A stretch of DNA of 64,000 nt from a virus. The stretch lies in IMG/VR virus record IMGVR_UViG_3300021957_000014, positions 22,213 through 86,212 of that record. One strand, given 5' to 3'. This document shows, piece by piece, positions 49,022 through 57,866 of this stretch; the first letter of the stretch is position 1, and each line of letters begins with the position of its first letter. A model generated the notes under the pieces. The model saw only the letters and a program-made list of their open reading frames with translations. It was not told where the DNA came from and did no database searches. A program made the translations under genes and the position numbers.

Positions 49022-49329
49022 TAATCTTCCTTAATAAAAATCCCATCGACCATACGTCCCTTACGGTCTTTGATGTCATGATACGCAACGTTTAGACAAT
49101 GTTGTAACGTTAAACCATTTCTGGCTGCAATGTTAATTAATACGACAATGATGTCACCAATATCATCGGCTACATCTCTCTCTTTACAGACGTTGTCCGA
49201 TAGTTCACCCACCTCTTGGATAAGTTTACATACTTGGTCTTTGTCTGTTGCACCTAAAATAAGGTTTCTGTCGTAGTGCCATGTTTCTATTCTATTAATT
49301 ACTGCTTCTAAGTTAAAGTCGGTATTCAT
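49021..49329 (-). CDS. MazG-like nucleoside triphosphate pyrophosphohydrolase
   Basis: 102 aa. KLIQEVGELSDNVC and VADDIGDIIVVLINIAAR (E-x2-E...D-x2-D pattern, one of the acidic positions reduced) define the MazG domain. Phage MazG is thought to hydrolyse (d)NTPs and perhaps affect ppGpp. ATGA overlaps both sides. Confidence 0.85.
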   Translation of the reverse strand: MNTDFNLEAVINRIETWHYDRNLILGATDKDQVCKLIQEVGELSDNVCKERDVADDIGDIIVVLINIAARNGLTLQHCLNVAYHDIKDRKGRMVDGIFIKED

Positions 49330-50426
49330 TATAATTCGAAATCCTCAAATGTAGAATCATCTACGTCCTGTTTGATACCACCTATGAGATAGGATTCAAT
49401 CTCCGTCTCTTGTGGTGCGTTTTGCAATCCTCTACTGTTGAACCAGTGATTAGTCCATGGTAGTGGGTTGTTCGTTGATGAGATATCGAACAGTGGGTTG
49501 AGTCCCAATGCACGTAATCTCTTGTTTGCTGTGTACTCTACGTACTGACCAAGCAGTGCAGTAGATAGACCAATCATAGAACCATCCTTAAATAAGAAGT
49601 CTGCCCATTCTTTCTCTTGGTCTACTGCATCACGGTACATTGCATATACCTCATCCTCAGTCTCTTTCATAATCTTCAACATATCTTTGTCGTTCTCTTG
49701 GTTCTTATATGCTTTCAGAATGTGTTGTGTGATTGCTAGATGTTGTGCTTCATCCCTTGCAATAAGAGAGATAATCTTTGCACTTCCTTCCATCTGTTTT
49801 AACTCTCCGAATGCAAATGAACATGCAAAGGATACGAAGAATCTAATTCCTTCTAAGATGTTAACTGATACCAGTGCAAGGTATAATGCTTTCTTAAGCT
49901 CATAATCATCTACTTTAAGACCTAGTAATTTACGTCTTCCTAGTTCAATAAACGTGTCGTATTTTTCTGTTACCTGTTCTGCTCTAGCCACAATTGCTGG
50001 TTCATCTAGAATTGTGTCAAATATCTGACTAGGGTCACTATAAACATTCTTTATAATATGAGTGTAACTTCGTGAATGAATAGTCTCCATGAAGTCCCAT
50101 GTAATAATACAAGACTCAAGTTCAGGCAAGCTCACAAACGGTAAAAATGCTATGGATGGAGCTCTTCCTTGAACTGAGTCGAGTAAAGTTTGATACCTCA
50201 AGTTAGAGGTAAAGATGTGTTTTTGTGCATCAGATAGATTCTGATAATCACTTCTATCTTTCTGTAAGGATACCTCTTCGGGTCTCCAAAAGAATGATAG
50301 TTGTGTTTGTGTTAGTTTGTCAAATATAGGATACTTGAATGTGTCAAATCTTTGGGTGTTTAACTCTTCCCCGAAGAACATAGCTTCTTTCGTGAAGTCT
50401 ACGTTCTTTTTATTAAATACTGTCAT
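49329..50426 (-). CDS. nrdB: Ribonucleotide reductase small subunit NrdB
   Basis: 365 aa. Features: RYQTLLDSVQGRAPS, SCIITWDFMETIHSRSYTHI (diiron Asp/Glu/His), FVSFACSFAFGELKQMEGSAKII and ARDEAQHLAITQHIL (Glu, His, Asp ligands). Makes the tyrosyl radical for NrdA in deoxynucleotide synthesis. Starts 14 nt inside the oxygenase gene end. Confidence 0.95.
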   Translation of the reverse strand: MTVFNKKNVDFTKEAMFFGEELNTQRFDTFKYPIFDKLTQTQLSFFWRPEEVSLQKDRSDYQNLSDAQKHIFTSNLRYQTLLDSVQGRAPSIAFLPFVSLPELESCIITWDFMETIHSRSYTHIIKNVYSDPSQIFDTILDEPAIVARAEQVTEKYDTFIELGRRKLLGLKVDDYELKKALYLALVSVNILEGIRFFVSFACSFAFGELKQMEGSAKIISLIARDEAQHLAITQHILKAYKNQENDKDMLKIMKETEDEVYAMYRDAVDQEKEWADFLFKDGSMIGLSTALLGQYVEYTANKRLRALGLNPLFDISSTNNPLPWTNHWFNSRGLQNAPQETEIESYLIGGIKQDVDDSTFEDFEL

Positions 50427-51369
50427 CTTTCTTTCTTCCGCGTGTGTCTAGTTCAAACCTATCATAATTATTTACGTAAGGTGCTTTTTTCTCTAGGTGG
50501 TTGAAGTATACATCATTAAATTTAGTAAATGCTTTCTTTGATTCTTCTATCACCTCGTTATCATTCTCGTCTGCATATCTGTGTGGTCTTCCATCATATG
50601 ATAGTGCCTTATGGTCTAAGCCAATATCTGTATGAAATGCATCTATCTCATTCATCAGACCATCTTCATTGAAGAAATGTAGGAACATATGATAGGAGTA
50701 ATCCCCAACCAAGTAGTCTCTCCAGTGAATAACATTAGGGCCTTGATATAGTAAAACATCTCCTACCTCTAATACTATTGGGATTCCTCGTCTTTGTCTG
50801 TGTGGTAGTGCTTGAGATATTTCAAACACTTCATCCATACTTGGAGAATCAACATAGTTACCATCGTTTTGTACCCATATAGTCCATGGTGCATTATCAT
50901 CTGTTTGATAGTCCAAACAAATAGTTGCACTTATCTCACATGAAGGTCTATCTGTATGAGCCTTTAGATATGCACCTCTATCATACTTTCTAGTGTATGA
51001 ATAAGTTTCTCTTAGAGACATGTCGATTCTACTATCTAATTTATCTCTTAGCCATCTATGTAGGGAAACTGCCATTGGAGTACAATAGTTTGCACGTGAT
51101 TTTCCTAGTGAGTCTTTTGGTGAATTTTGAGTGATTTCATGCTCTGTTTTAAATATACACTCATCCCACTCTTTGTTATGTTCGATAGCTTTCCAACTAT
51201 CTAATGACATATTGATGATGTCTTTAGGTATAAAGTTTCTAAGAACTACAAACCTATCCTTCATAAGAGACCATGTCTCGGGATTGGTTCTACTAGTTAA
51301 TTTTTTACCGTCTTGTTCATCATCAGCAACACAATAGTTTACTGTCTTTTCTTCAAATGGCACAGGCAT
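50413..51369 (-). CDS. 2OG-Fe(II) oxygenase-like gene between nrdA and nrdB
   Basis: 318 aa from ATG 51369. GAYLKAHTDRPSCEISATICL (H-x-D pair in HTDRP), EVGDVLLYQGPNVIHWRDYL (distal His) and SYHMFLHFF fit a 2OG oxygenase; C-terminal 90 residues are Asn/Lys/Asp-rich. It overlaps both RNR genes, so it is co-translated with them. Substrate unknown. Confidence 0.75.
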   Translation of the reverse strand: MPVPFEEKTVNYCVADDEQDGKKLTSRTNPETWSLMKDRFVVLRNFIPKDIINMSLDSWKAIEHNKEWDECIFKTEHEITQNSPKDSLGKSRANYCTPMAVSLHRWLRDKLDSRIDMSLRETYSYTRKYDRGAYLKAHTDRPSCEISATICLDYQTDDNAPWTIWVQNDGNYVDSPSMDEVFEISQALPHRQRRGIPIVLEVGDVLLYQGPNVIHWRDYLVGDYSYHMFLHFFNEDGLMNEIDAFHTDIGLDHKALSYDGRPHRYADENDNEVIEESKKAFTKFNDVYFNHLEKKAPYVNNYDRFELDTRGRKKDDSI

Positions 51370-53641
51370 CGCAATCTTCCTCACTTTCTGTAAAGTCACT
51401 CTGTGCAAGAGGTTCCTCTACTACATCTTCTACTTTACCGTCCATAGTATTTTGGTAATAAGAAGTTTTCCATCCATACTTATATGTATTCAGTAAATCT
51501 CTAGCCATTACTGAAACTGGTACTTCACCCTTATCATAGTTCTCGGGATTGTAAGACCAATTACCACTAATTGCTTGGTCAAAGAACTTTTGCATCACTG
51601 CAAGTACTTTGATATACCCTTCGTTACTCTCCATGTCCCATAATAACGTGTAACTATTCTTTAATAAACTATATTGTGGAACTACCTGTTTTAAGGTACC
51701 TTTTTTACTTTTCTTAACTGAAAGGTAATCTCTAGGGGGTTCTACTCCATTTGTTGCATTAGAGACCACGCTAGAGGACTCTGAAGGCATCTGTGCAGTC
51801 AATGTGGAGTGTCTTAGACCATGTACTTTGATACATGTTCTTAGTTTATCCCAGTCACAGTTTAACACATTTGGTGTGATACTGTCAACATCCTTTTTGT
51901 AGGTGTCGATAGGTAGTATACCCTGTGAATACTTAGTTCTATCGAAGTAATCACACGCACCTTTCTCAGATGCAATTTGATTAGATGACTTCAGCAATTC
52001 GTACTGGAATCTCTCCGTTAGTTCATGTACTAATTTATGTGCTTCGGGGTCGTCATACTTGACCTTGTTCTTCGCAAGGAAATGTGCTAGACCAATGTAA
52101 CCAATACCTAGTGACCTTCTTGCAAGTGTTGACCTTTCTGCAGCGACAACTGGATATTGTTGATAATCTATTAGTTCTTCTAACCCTCTAACTGCAAGGT
52201 CACATAGACTACCAAGCTCATCATAGTTCTTGATAATGCCTACGTTAATTGCAGATAGAATACATAACGCAATCTCACCTTCCCCATCGATATGACTGAT
52301 AGGGTCGGTGGGTAGTGTTATCTCTTGACATAGGTTACTCATGTTAACCTTGTCGACAAAACTACTATGCGTATTGCAATGGTCGATATTCATAATGTAA
52401 ATACGGCCAGTCTCTGCTCGTTCTTTTAATAAACTTGTAAATAATTCTCTTGCACTAATTTTCTTCTTAGGAATACTAGTTGCACGTTCGTACTTTTCAT
52501 AGAGGTCGTTGAACTCGGGTGTACCAAATGCTTCATACAACCCTTTAACATCATGTGGAGAGAACAATGTAATCTCCTCATTCTTTAGAAATCTTTGATA
52601 GAAAAGTTCTGACAACTGTATAGAGTAGTCTAGCTTTCTTACTCTGTTGTCTTCGGTGCCTTTGTTGTTTTTAAGTACCAAGATGTCTTCGATTTCTGCA
52701 TGCCAGATTGGAAAGTGTACCGTTGCGCTTCCACCTCTGACTCCGTTTTGGGTGCAGCTTCTAACGGTTGCTTCAAACTTTTTAAGAAATGGTATGACTC
52801 CAGTATGCTGGACTTCTCCGCCTCTAATTTTACTACCAAGTCCCCTAATTCTTCCTGCGTTGATTCCAATACCAGCTCTCTGAGCAACGTACTTACCGAT
52901 TGCCATGTCACTGGAGAAGATTGAGTCGAGGGTGTCGTCTGAGTCAACGAGAACACAACTTGCAAATTGTCGAAGTGGTGTTCTAACCCCTGCCATAATG
53001 GGGGTTGGGATGTTAATTTTAAATTGTGATATTGCATCGTAATATCCTTTGACATATTGTAACCTACTTTCTCCATAGTTTCTGAATAATGTCATAGCAA
53101 TCATCATATACATGAACTGTGGTGTCTCATATAATGTACTGCTAGACCTGTCTTGTACCAAATACTTATCTACTATCTGTTGTAGACCAGCATAAGTAAA
53201 ATCTAAATCTCTGTTGTGTCTGATAAATTTAGCACACTGTTCTATCTCTTCATCTGTGTAGTGGTTAAGGATGTCCTTATCATATACACCGATTTGAATG
53301 TTTCTTTTGATGATGTCTAATAGTGGTGGATAGATTTCTGAGTCTTTCCATTTAGTATTGAACACCTGTTTCTGCACTCCAAACAATAGTAATCTGGCTG
53401 CAACGAACTGATAGTTCGGGTTCTCTAGTGATATCAAATCACTTGCACTCTTCACTAGAATTTGTTGAATGTCCTTTGTGGTGATTCCATCAAAGAACTG
53501 TAGACCACTGTTCATTTCTACAGATGACTCTGATACACCTGTAATTCCTTTACAAGCTTTCTCCATCATTCTATGGATTTTATCTAAGTTGATATTGGCT
53601 TTACTACCATCGGACTTAATTACTTTAAACTCTGCATTCAT
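51353..53641 (-). CDS. nrdA: Ribonucleotide reductase large subunit NrdA
   Basis: 762 aa. Begins with an ATP-cone (FKVIKSDGSKANINLDKI), then GIGINAGRIRGLGS, CTQNGVRGGSATVHFPIWH, SNLCQEITLP, LRHSTLTAQMPSESSSVVSNATNGVEPP and a C-terminal DCDACAI with two redox Cys (757, 760). Class Ia enzyme converting NDP to dNDP. Confidence 0.96.
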   Translation of the reverse strand: MNAEFKVIKSDGSKANINLDKIHRMMEKACKGITGVSESSVEMNSGLQFFDGITTKDIQQILVKSASDLISLENPNYQFVAARLLLFGVQKQVFNTKWKDSEIYPPLLDIIKRNIQIGVYDKDILNHYTDEEIEQCAKFIRHNRDLDFTYAGLQQIVDKYLVQDRSSSTLYETPQFMYMMIAMTLFRNYGESRLQYVKGYYDAISQFKINIPTPIMAGVRTPLRQFASCVLVDSDDTLDSIFSSDMAIGKYVAQRAGIGINAGRIRGLGSKIRGGEVQHTGVIPFLKKFEATVRSCTQNGVRGGSATVHFPIWHAEIEDILVLKNNKGTEDNRVRKLDYSIQLSELFYQRFLKNEEITLFSPHDVKGLYEAFGTPEFNDLYEKYERATSIPKKKISARELFTSLLKERAETGRIYIMNIDHCNTHSSFVDKVNMSNLCQEITLPTDPISHIDGEGEIALCILSAINVGIIKNYDELGSLCDLAVRGLEELIDYQQYPVVAAERSTLARRSLGIGYIGLAHFLAKNKVKYDDPEAHKLVHELTERFQYELLKSSNQIASEKGACDYFDRTKYSQGILPIDTYKKDVDSITPNVLNCDWDKLRTCIKVHGLRHSTLTAQMPSESSSVVSNATNGVEPPRDYLSVKKSKKGTLKQVVPQYSLLKNSYTLLWDMESNEGYIKVLAVMQKFFDQAISGNWSYNPENYDKGEVPVSVMARDLLNTYKYGWKTSYYQNTMDGKVEDVVEEPLAQSDFTESEEDCDACAI

Positions 53642-54675
53642 ATTTTCTTGTACTCCATTAGTTTTAGTTTTGCCGAAAGACCTTCAAATGTACAAGTATT
53701 AATGATATCTACTATTTCACTTTGTTCCAATCCACTTACTATCATATCGTTTATATCTTTACAGTCTGCAATACGTTTGTCGTCCCATATGCAAACTTTA
53801 TAACCTAACTCAATCACCTCTTCTAGCTTCTTGAGTATCTCTTCATTACGTGGTTCATTATCATAAATGATAATTGAATTATCTTTGATACCATCGTCTA
53901 TTTTCTTAAAGTCACTTCCCCCGACTGCGATACTGTTGGGAAGGAATAAACTATCTATAGGGCCTTCGGTGACATAGATAGTTTTTGTTTTGTCCACATT
54001 CTGTATGTTATAGATGAGTGGAACGTCATCTAGGAGTCTCATAGTAAGATATCGTAACGGTGAGTCATTGATTGCTCTACCCGATACTCCTACAAGTTCC
54101 CCATCCTCTCTAAAGAATGGTATTACTATCCGTGGGTCGTTTCCAAGGACTCTATCCTTATACTTATCTGACAGCAAACTTAGAGTTTGTGCAGAGTCGA
54201 CATACCACAGCTCAGCAATCTTGTCACTAGGAACCAGTCTCTTTTCGAGGTAGTCACGTGCAACATGTTTCTCTTTTGCTGGAAACATAATTGCTGACAA
54301 GTCAACTTTCTTCATATTTAGTAATTCTGTTTTTGGAGTGAACTTGAATGCATTCGAACTGGGCATCTTATGATTGGATGCATGTTTCTTAGGTTTCTTA
54401 CCACTCTCTTTTAACCATTCTTTAATGTACTCTTTATGTAGTACAGGGAAATGGTCTTTGATAAAGGTCACACTTGAAGTAGATTTACCACAATTATGAC
54501 ACTTAAATATAAAACTTTGTTCTACGACAAAGTGATATCCACGAGCCTTATGCTTATTTTTCTGTGAATCACCACAGTATAAACACCTGTGATTCAACGT
54601 TGTGTCTCCCTTCCATTTTGCAAGTTCTAACGAACCTACACACATGGAGAGGTATTTTCTCTCTAACCATAGCAT
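53638..54675 (-). CDS. 61: DNA primase gp61, leaderless
   Basis: 345 aa from ATG 54675 (T4 gp61 342 aa). Zinc ribbon CLYCGDSQKNKH...CHNCGKS near 30-60, and TOPRIM-like IYVTEGPIDSLFLPN, DNSIIIYDNEPRN, CIWDDKRIADCKDINDM. Makes RNA primers at the fork with gp41. TATAAT sits 6 nt upstream of the ATG. Confidence 0.93.
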   Translation of the reverse strand: MLWLERKYLSMCVGSLELAKWKGDTTLNHRCLYCGDSQKNKHKARGYHFVVEQSFIFKCHNCGKSTSSVTFIKDHFPVLHKEYIKEWLKESGKKPKKHASNHKMPSSNAFKFTPKTELLNMKKVDLSAIMFPAKEKHVARDYLEKRLVPSDKIAELWYVDSAQTLSLLSDKYKDRVLGNDPRIVIPFFREDGELVGVSGRAINDSPLRYLTMRLLDDVPLIYNIQNVDKTKTIYVTEGPIDSLFLPNSIAVGGSDFKKIDDGIKDNSIIIYDNEPRNEEILKKLEEVIELGYKVCIWDDKRIADCKDINDMIVSGLEQSEIVDIINTCTFEGLSAKLKLMEYKKI

Positions 54676-54681
54676 ACATTC

Positions 54682-54710
54682 ATTATACACGAATCCATGC
54701 TAAATTACAA
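54682..54710 (-). promoter_or_regulatory. Early sigma70-type promoter, leaderless geometry, for gp61-nrdA-nrdB
   Basis: TTGTAA, 17-bp spacer, TATAAT, 6 nt (GAATGT), ATG at 54675. Confidence 0.75.
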
Positions 54711-54727
54711 GGTGTTTTTTAGGATTA

Positions 54728-54913
54728 TTATCCGTCTATAAGTGCTTGAACACGTGCTACTTCGGTGTCCCAAGCAGCTTTAGATGTGTCATAAGATGTC
54801 TGAGCAAGAGCTCTTCCATCTGTTCCTTCAGCAGGAGCTCCGTCCATAGAAGGTTCATTTGCTACCAAATGTGCCATAAACTCTTCCGATGTCATATTTT
54901 CTGAAATTGCCAT
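54728..54913 (-). CDS. Small hypothetical protein
   Basis: 61 aa, Ala/Glu-rich helical; MTSEEFMAHLVANEPS and SKAAWDTEVARVQALID. Overlaps upstream stop by 1 nt. Unknown. Confidence 0.5.
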   Translation of the reverse strand: MAISENMTSEEFMAHLVANEPSMDGAPAEGTDGRALAQTSYDTSKAAWDTEVARVQALIDG

Positions 54914-55362
54914 TATGCCTGTTCTCCAGTTGTTGATTCCATTTCTTGTTCCATTTCTTCGATAGGTGCCATGTAAGAGACCCAGTCATTTGACCAGTCA
55001 TCTTCTTCACATCTCATCCACTCACCTGCTACATTGTCGTAACAAGCATCTGTATCGATGTTAGTAGACAAGTTATACTCATCTTCTTCCATGTCATTTG
55101 GTTGCATCCAACACTGGTAGATACAATCCCAATATGCCTCATCACTAAACCCTTCTGGGCATGGGTGAGTAGGTGTTTCGGGATGGATGTAATCACCTTC
55201 AGTAGACTCTACGAATACACATGTGTAATCTTCAACGTTCTCTTCTTCGTGTGGTATATTACCAAGTGTATGTTCAATATCTAATAACATTCCACGAATG
55301 TCATATATCATTTGTTCTATCTGTAGACGTGGGTCTAAGTTAGGTTTGTTTGTGTCGGCCAT
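54913..55362 (-). CDS. Acidic Cys-rich hypothetical protein
   Basis: 149 aa from ATG 55362; GGAG precedes it, whereas the longer frame begins at TTG 55374. Very acidic, with several Cys and Trp (SDEAYWDCIYQCWMQPND). Behind a late TATAAATA box. Virion or late-accessory role inferred. Unknown family. Confidence 0.55.
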   Translation of the reverse strand: MADTNKPNLDPRLQIEQMIYDIRGMLLDIEHTLGNIPHEEENVEDYTCVFVESTEGDYIHPETPTHPCPEGFSDEAYWDCIYQCWMQPNDMEEDEYNLSTNIDTDACYDNVAGEWMRCEEDDWSNDWVSYMAPIEEMEQEMESTTGEQA

Positions 55363-55378
55363 TGATTTCTCCAAGAAA

Positions 55379-55386
55379 TATTTATA
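55379..55386 (-). promoter_or_regulatory. Late promoter TATAAATA with leader
   Basis: Box 16 nt before the ATG at 55362, with GGAG in the short leader; a CTAAATA lies 6 nt further upstream. Confidence 0.6.
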
Positions 55387-55393
55387 CTTTTAT

Positions 55394-56569
55394 TTAGTCT
55401 TTTTGAAGGTTCTTCACCTTCTTTTTTGGTACTTGTAGCACAATTCTTTGTGTCTCTCTTAATTTTTTTGTATTACCCTTACCCTGTATCAGTCCTAATG
55501 ATGTGACCAATAACAAAATTGCCAGCGGGTCAAATACAAAGATTAGCATGTAAATTACCCATCTTACGGCGTTGTCAAGGTACTTGACACTATCCTCTTG
55601 TCCATACATTACCTCTGCAATGTATTTGATTGGGCCCACTTCACGTTCTAATGAGAGTATAATCTGTTTACTCTCGAACATCTCGTCTTTGTATCCATCT
55701 ATGATATCATAAGACTCATCAATTAACAAGTTGAATTCGTCTGTTTTTACAATAATATCATCTGCATCCCCTGTAGAGGATTGTTGTAACCTTTTAATCT
55801 CTGCATTTGCATCATCGATTGTCTTCTGTGCTTGCAATCTATAGCGGTCAATGTTTGATTGTTGTTCTGATATGTCATCCCTTAACTCTTCTCTCTGAGA
55901 TGATTGTTGGTCAAATAAGTCGTTTGCCTGTGCAACATAGTCTATGGTTTCTGATTCACTCTGTCTAAAAACACCACCTTCATCTAGAGTGATGACTTCC
56001 ACACCTTTGTTCCTAAGAGTGCTTACAGCCGTGTCTAAGGATGTCACAGTACCCCTTAGAGATGTTATCTGACCTTGTGCATAGTCTATATCCCCTTGAA
56101 CTCTGTCCCATGCACCATCTCTGATAGTTTCCTGTTGTTTAATAGACTCTGATACATCTACCTTTGCACCCCCAAGACTCTCAATCCTATCTGTATAGGT
56201 TTGTATCTTGTTTTCTTCTCTTGCAATCTGACTCTCAATCCTATCAACGATAGATTGTGCTTGTGCAGTATCACCTGTTTGTTCTGAGTGTGCTTTTGAT
56301 AGGTATCCAAATATACCTAGTGATGTGATTAACATGAGAACAAATACTGCAAACACTAGATAGTATTTCATGTAGTTGAGTTTTTCCCATGCAAGATGCA
56401 GATAGGCTGCAGTGACAACTTTACCGAATTCTAAAGCACCTGCCATAATTACGATACCCATGAAAGCACCAGCAAATATTGTTGCAAGTCCTAACACTGA
56501 GAAATATGCAGCTATAGATGCAATTCCTAAAGACGTAATTACCGCGAGGTAATTCAAAAATCTGTTCAT
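55394..56569 (-). CDS. Multi-pass membrane protein with periplasmic-type coiled coil
   Basis: 391 aa. Two or three N-terminal helices (residues 5-45, 68-92), a 220-residue coiled-coil domain, and C-terminal helices near 335-365 (RWVIYMLIFVFDPLAILLLVTSLG). Similar proteins occur in cyanophages, function unknown. May shape host membrane or lysis timing. Confidence 0.6.
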   Translation of the reverse strand: MNRFLNYLAVITSLGIASIAAYFSVLGLATIFAGAFMGIVIMAGALEFGKVVTAAYLHLAWEKLNYMKYYLVFAVFVLMLITSLGIFGYLSKAHSEQTGDTAQAQSIVDRIESQIAREENKIQTYTDRIESLGGAKVDVSESIKQQETIRDGAWDRVQGDIDYAQGQITSLRGTVTSLDTAVSTLRNKGVEVITLDEGGVFRQSESETIDYVAQANDLFDQQSSQREELRDDISEQQSNIDRYRLQAQKTIDDANAEIKRLQQSSTGDADDIIVKTDEFNLLIDESYDIIDGYKDEMFESKQIILSLEREVGPIKYIAEVMYGQEDSVKYLDNAVRWVIYMLIFVFDPLAILLLVTSLGLIQGKGNTKKLRETQRIVLQVPKKKVKNLQKD

Positions 56570-56572
56570 AAT

Positions 56573-56767
56573 CTATCTCTTAATGTTTCTTCTCAAGAGA
56601 CCGAATAGAGCATTTGGTTCATACTTCTTATTCCTCTTCTTGAAACCGATACTACTTGCATCAGTTGAAACAGCTGCACCTGTGGCATTCATAGGTGCAT
56701 CTTCGGTCTGAAGATTGTCTTCAACCTTCTTCTTGTTCACATCAAATAGTGTACTAATATACGTCAT
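56573..56767 (-). CDS. Small hypothetical protein
   Basis: 64 aa, low complexity middle (Ala/Thr/Ser), basic C-terminus with FKKRNKKYEPNALFGLLRRN. Overlaps the next gene. Unknown. Confidence 0.5.
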   Translation of the reverse strand: MTYISTLFDVNKKKVEDNLQTEDAPMNATGAAVSTDASSIGFKKRNKKYEPNALFGLLRRNIKR

Positions 56768-57338
56768 TTTCTGTTACCAATACCCTGTCTTCGTTTACGT
56801 AGCCGATATAAACATCAATGCCGAAGACTTTTGAATGATGTTCTGTTATTTCGACTGCAGTTTTATGTGGATGTACCACATCTAATTGTTCGAGTGTTCT
56901 TCTCAAGTGATACTGACCACCAACATGGAGTTTTCCGACTGACATGGATTCTTCTAGAACCTCTGCATCAACCTTACCCAGTTCTTTTAGGTGTCTGTAA
57001 AACTTTTCACACAGTTCTTCCATTTGGGGTTCATCTAACTCATTTGTTTCTTTTAACATGAGTAATGCAACAGCATATGATGCAAATTGGGATTTACCAA
57101 ATGGTACCTTGTTTATGATTTTCTTTAGATTCCATACTAAACGATGGAGAGGTGTCAAGGAAGCTTTCTCTGCAGCTGTTTCGGGGTTGTTGTCGACATT
57201 CTTACCATCGACTTCTATCTTTTTTATCCTCGTTCCGTTCTTGTCGATAAACCCAAATTTATATGCCTGCATTTTCTCCCAAGGTGTAGTCAACATCTTG
57301 AGTATTCTAAAGACTATTAAAGTATCTATGATTCTCAT
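56754..57338 (-). CDS. Conserved phage protein, leaderless late gene
   Basis: 194 aa. RILKMLTTPWEKMQAYKFGFID and TPLHRLVWNLKKIINKVPFG recall conserved proteins of marine T4-like phages; PFGKSQFASYAVALLMLKE follows. A CTAAATA box ends 5 nt before the ATG. Function unknown; probably virion or assembly. Confidence 0.65.
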   Translation of the reverse strand: MRIIDTLIVFRILKMLTTPWEKMQAYKFGFIDKNGTRIKKIEVDGKNVDNNPETAAEKASLTPLHRLVWNLKKIINKVPFGKSQFASYAVALLMLKETNELDEPQMEELCEKFYRHLKELGKVDAEVLEESMSVGKLHVGGQYHLRRTLEQLDVVHPHKTAVEITEHHSKVFGIDVYIGYVNEDRVLVTENDVY

Positions 57339-57343
57339 ATATC

Positions 57344-57350
57344 TATTTAG
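57344..57350 (-). promoter_or_regulatory. Late promoter CTAAATA, leaderless geometry
   Basis: CCTAAATA, 5 nt (GATAT), ATG at 57338. It follows tRNA-Thr. Confidence 0.6.
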
Positions 57351-57363
57351 GTGATTTGAGCAG

Positions 57364-57439
57364 TGGAGCTCCCAAACCGATTCGAACGGTTGACCTACTG
57401 ATTACAAATCAGTTGCTCTACCAGCTGAGCTATGGGAGC
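57364..57439 (-). tRNA. tRNA-Thr (TGT), CCA encoded
   Basis: Acceptor GCTCCCA/TGGGAGC, anticodon loop TTTGTAA with TGT, T-arm with GTTCGAATC, encoded CCA at 57364-57366. Decodes ACA. Confidence 0.95.
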
Positions 57440-57811
57440 TTACAATTCTCTCAATCTTTGTGCAATCACATCATCAATTGGTAGTTCAGGCATGAAATCC
57501 TGTGTGATGTAATCTAAGTATAGTAATAGAGTTTTGATTGAAGACCAGTATCTATCTTCTTTAATTTTAAATTTTAACATTCTCATACATGCATCGTATC
57601 CAAATACATTGAATAGACATATGAGATGATTGAGTAACAGGCGTTCTCTTAGTTCCCCACTTTCATGGTATCTAAAGAGTAATCTTTTAAGGTATCTAAA
57701 TCTACGTAAGTCCTCTTGGAAGTCTTCCATGTCCTCACATTGAGGGTCATCATAGTGCTTCAGAGCAAATGCAGAAAAGTTTTTAGCAGTTAGTTTGTCA
57801 AATAGACTCAT
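57440..57811 (-). CDS. Conserved marine phage protein (DUF7207-like)
   Basis: 123 aa. ALKHYDDPQCEDMEDFQEDLRRFRYLKRLL and LLLNHLICLFNVFGYDACMRML are strong family-type patterns in cyanophages (in parts KHYDDPQCEDM, RRFRYLKRLLFRY). Function unknown. Its stop directly abuts tRNA-Thr. Confidence 0.75.
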   Translation of the reverse strand: MSLFDKLTAKNFSAFALKHYDDPQCEDMEDFQEDLRRFRYLKRLLFRYHESGELRERLLLNHLICLFNVFGYDACMRMLKFKIKEDRYWSSIKTLLLYLDYITQDFMPELPIDDVIAQRLREL

Positions 57812-57841
57812 AATGTATTATAAAGTTAGTTGGTCTACCAG

Positions 57842-57848
57842 TATTTAG
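57842..57848 (-). promoter_or_regulatory. Possible late promoter CTAAATA inside inverted repeat
   Basis: CTAAATA between GTCTAC (57833-57838) and GTAGAC (57848-57853); 30 nt before the ATG at 57811. Confidence 0.35.
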
Positions 57849-57866
57849 TAGACGCAACTAAAGGAG

